Part shown: positions 14,200 through 14,278 of the stretch, piece by piece
How positions within the stretch are numbered: the first letter of the stretch is position 1
How the letters are laid out: each line of letters starts with the position of its first letter
From: JALRHH01 sp964638875
GTDB taxonomy: Bacteria; Patescibacteriota; Saccharimonadia; Saccharimonadales; JALRHH01
Length of the DNA stretch: 14,278 bases
Direction of reading: 5' to 3'
Assembly (NCBI GenBank): GCA_964638875.1
Contig: CAZXBL010000026.1
Span: 1 to 14,278, forward strand
Made by a program: the position numbers and the translations under genes
The notes under the pieces: model-generated
Databases searched by the model: none
The model's input: the letters and a program-made list of their open reading frames with translations, nothing else
Told to the model about the DNA's origin: nothing

Positions 14200-14245
14200 T
14201 TCGGAAGTCGTTTACTAGGGGGAGCCATAAGCACTTTGACCTCTG
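14200..14245 (+). repeat. 46-nt intergenic repeat, copy 2
   Basis: Matches copy 1 (13657-13702) at about 41 of 46 bases. It keeps the GACCTCTG left arm at its end, but the following bases (TTTAGTAGC) do not provide the right arm, so this copy is not a terminator within the visible sequence. The last 33 bases of the window show nothing further. Confidence 0.75.
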
Positions 14246-14278
14246 TTTAGTAGCATTAATGTTAAGTATTCAGCTAGA

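Overview
The window looks like part of a chromosome from a Patescibacteria/CPR bacterium, most probably an environmental Saccharibacteria (TM7). That placement is inference. It rests on the mix of a bo3-type quinol oxidase operon with type II NADH dehydrogenase, a YqeG-type phosphatase and DrrAB-type ABC genes among short unrecognised membrane proteins, on very tight gene packing, and on TGA being used as an ordinary stop (cyoA, cyoB and cyoC all end in TGA), which argues against the TGA-recoding CPR lineages. The G+C content is moderate. No gene-free stretch exceeds about 150 bases.

Layout. (1) 1-2131: a divergent pair, a truncated NDH-2 gene on the minus strand and a GlcD/D-lactate-dehydrogenase-like flavoprotein on the plus strand. 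(2) 2128-6284, all minus strand, read from right to left: cyoE (heme O synthase), two small membrane proteins, a flavodoxin-fold NAD(P)H-dependent reductase, a YqeG-like HAD phosphatase and a single-span unknown protein whose stop codon overlaps that of the flavoprotein gene. (3) 6412-10653, plus strand: cyoABCD, with 1-4 nt overlaps between genes, diverging from cyoE. (4) 10691-12774, plus strand: a DrrA/DrrB-type ABC exporter followed by a cupin-like protein and a terminator. (5) 12884-14245: two single-gene units, each with a promoter whose predicted start point lies at or next to the ATG and each followed by a copy of a 46-nt repeat.

How the genes fit together. NDH-2 and the flavoprotein would reduce quinone with NADH and a 2-hydroxy acid such as D-lactate. 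The bo3 oxidase would oxidise the quinol with O2, and CyoE supplies its heme O. This is a short, complex-I-free and cytochrome-c-free aerobic electron chain packed into about 10.6 kb. No quinone biosynthesis gene is present, so the quinone source is open.

The most unusual signals are in the oxidase. CyoB keeps every heme, CuB and quinol-site residue I could align, but the K-channel lysine (E. coli Lys362) is leucine. The glutamate at the channel mouth in CyoA (E. coli Glu89) is also replaced by a hydrophobic residue. CyoD is twice the usual length and carries a C-terminal cupredoxin-like domain predicted to lie outside the membrane, with the usual type 1 copper ligands apparently replaced. 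Alignments to E. coli were made by eye from memory.
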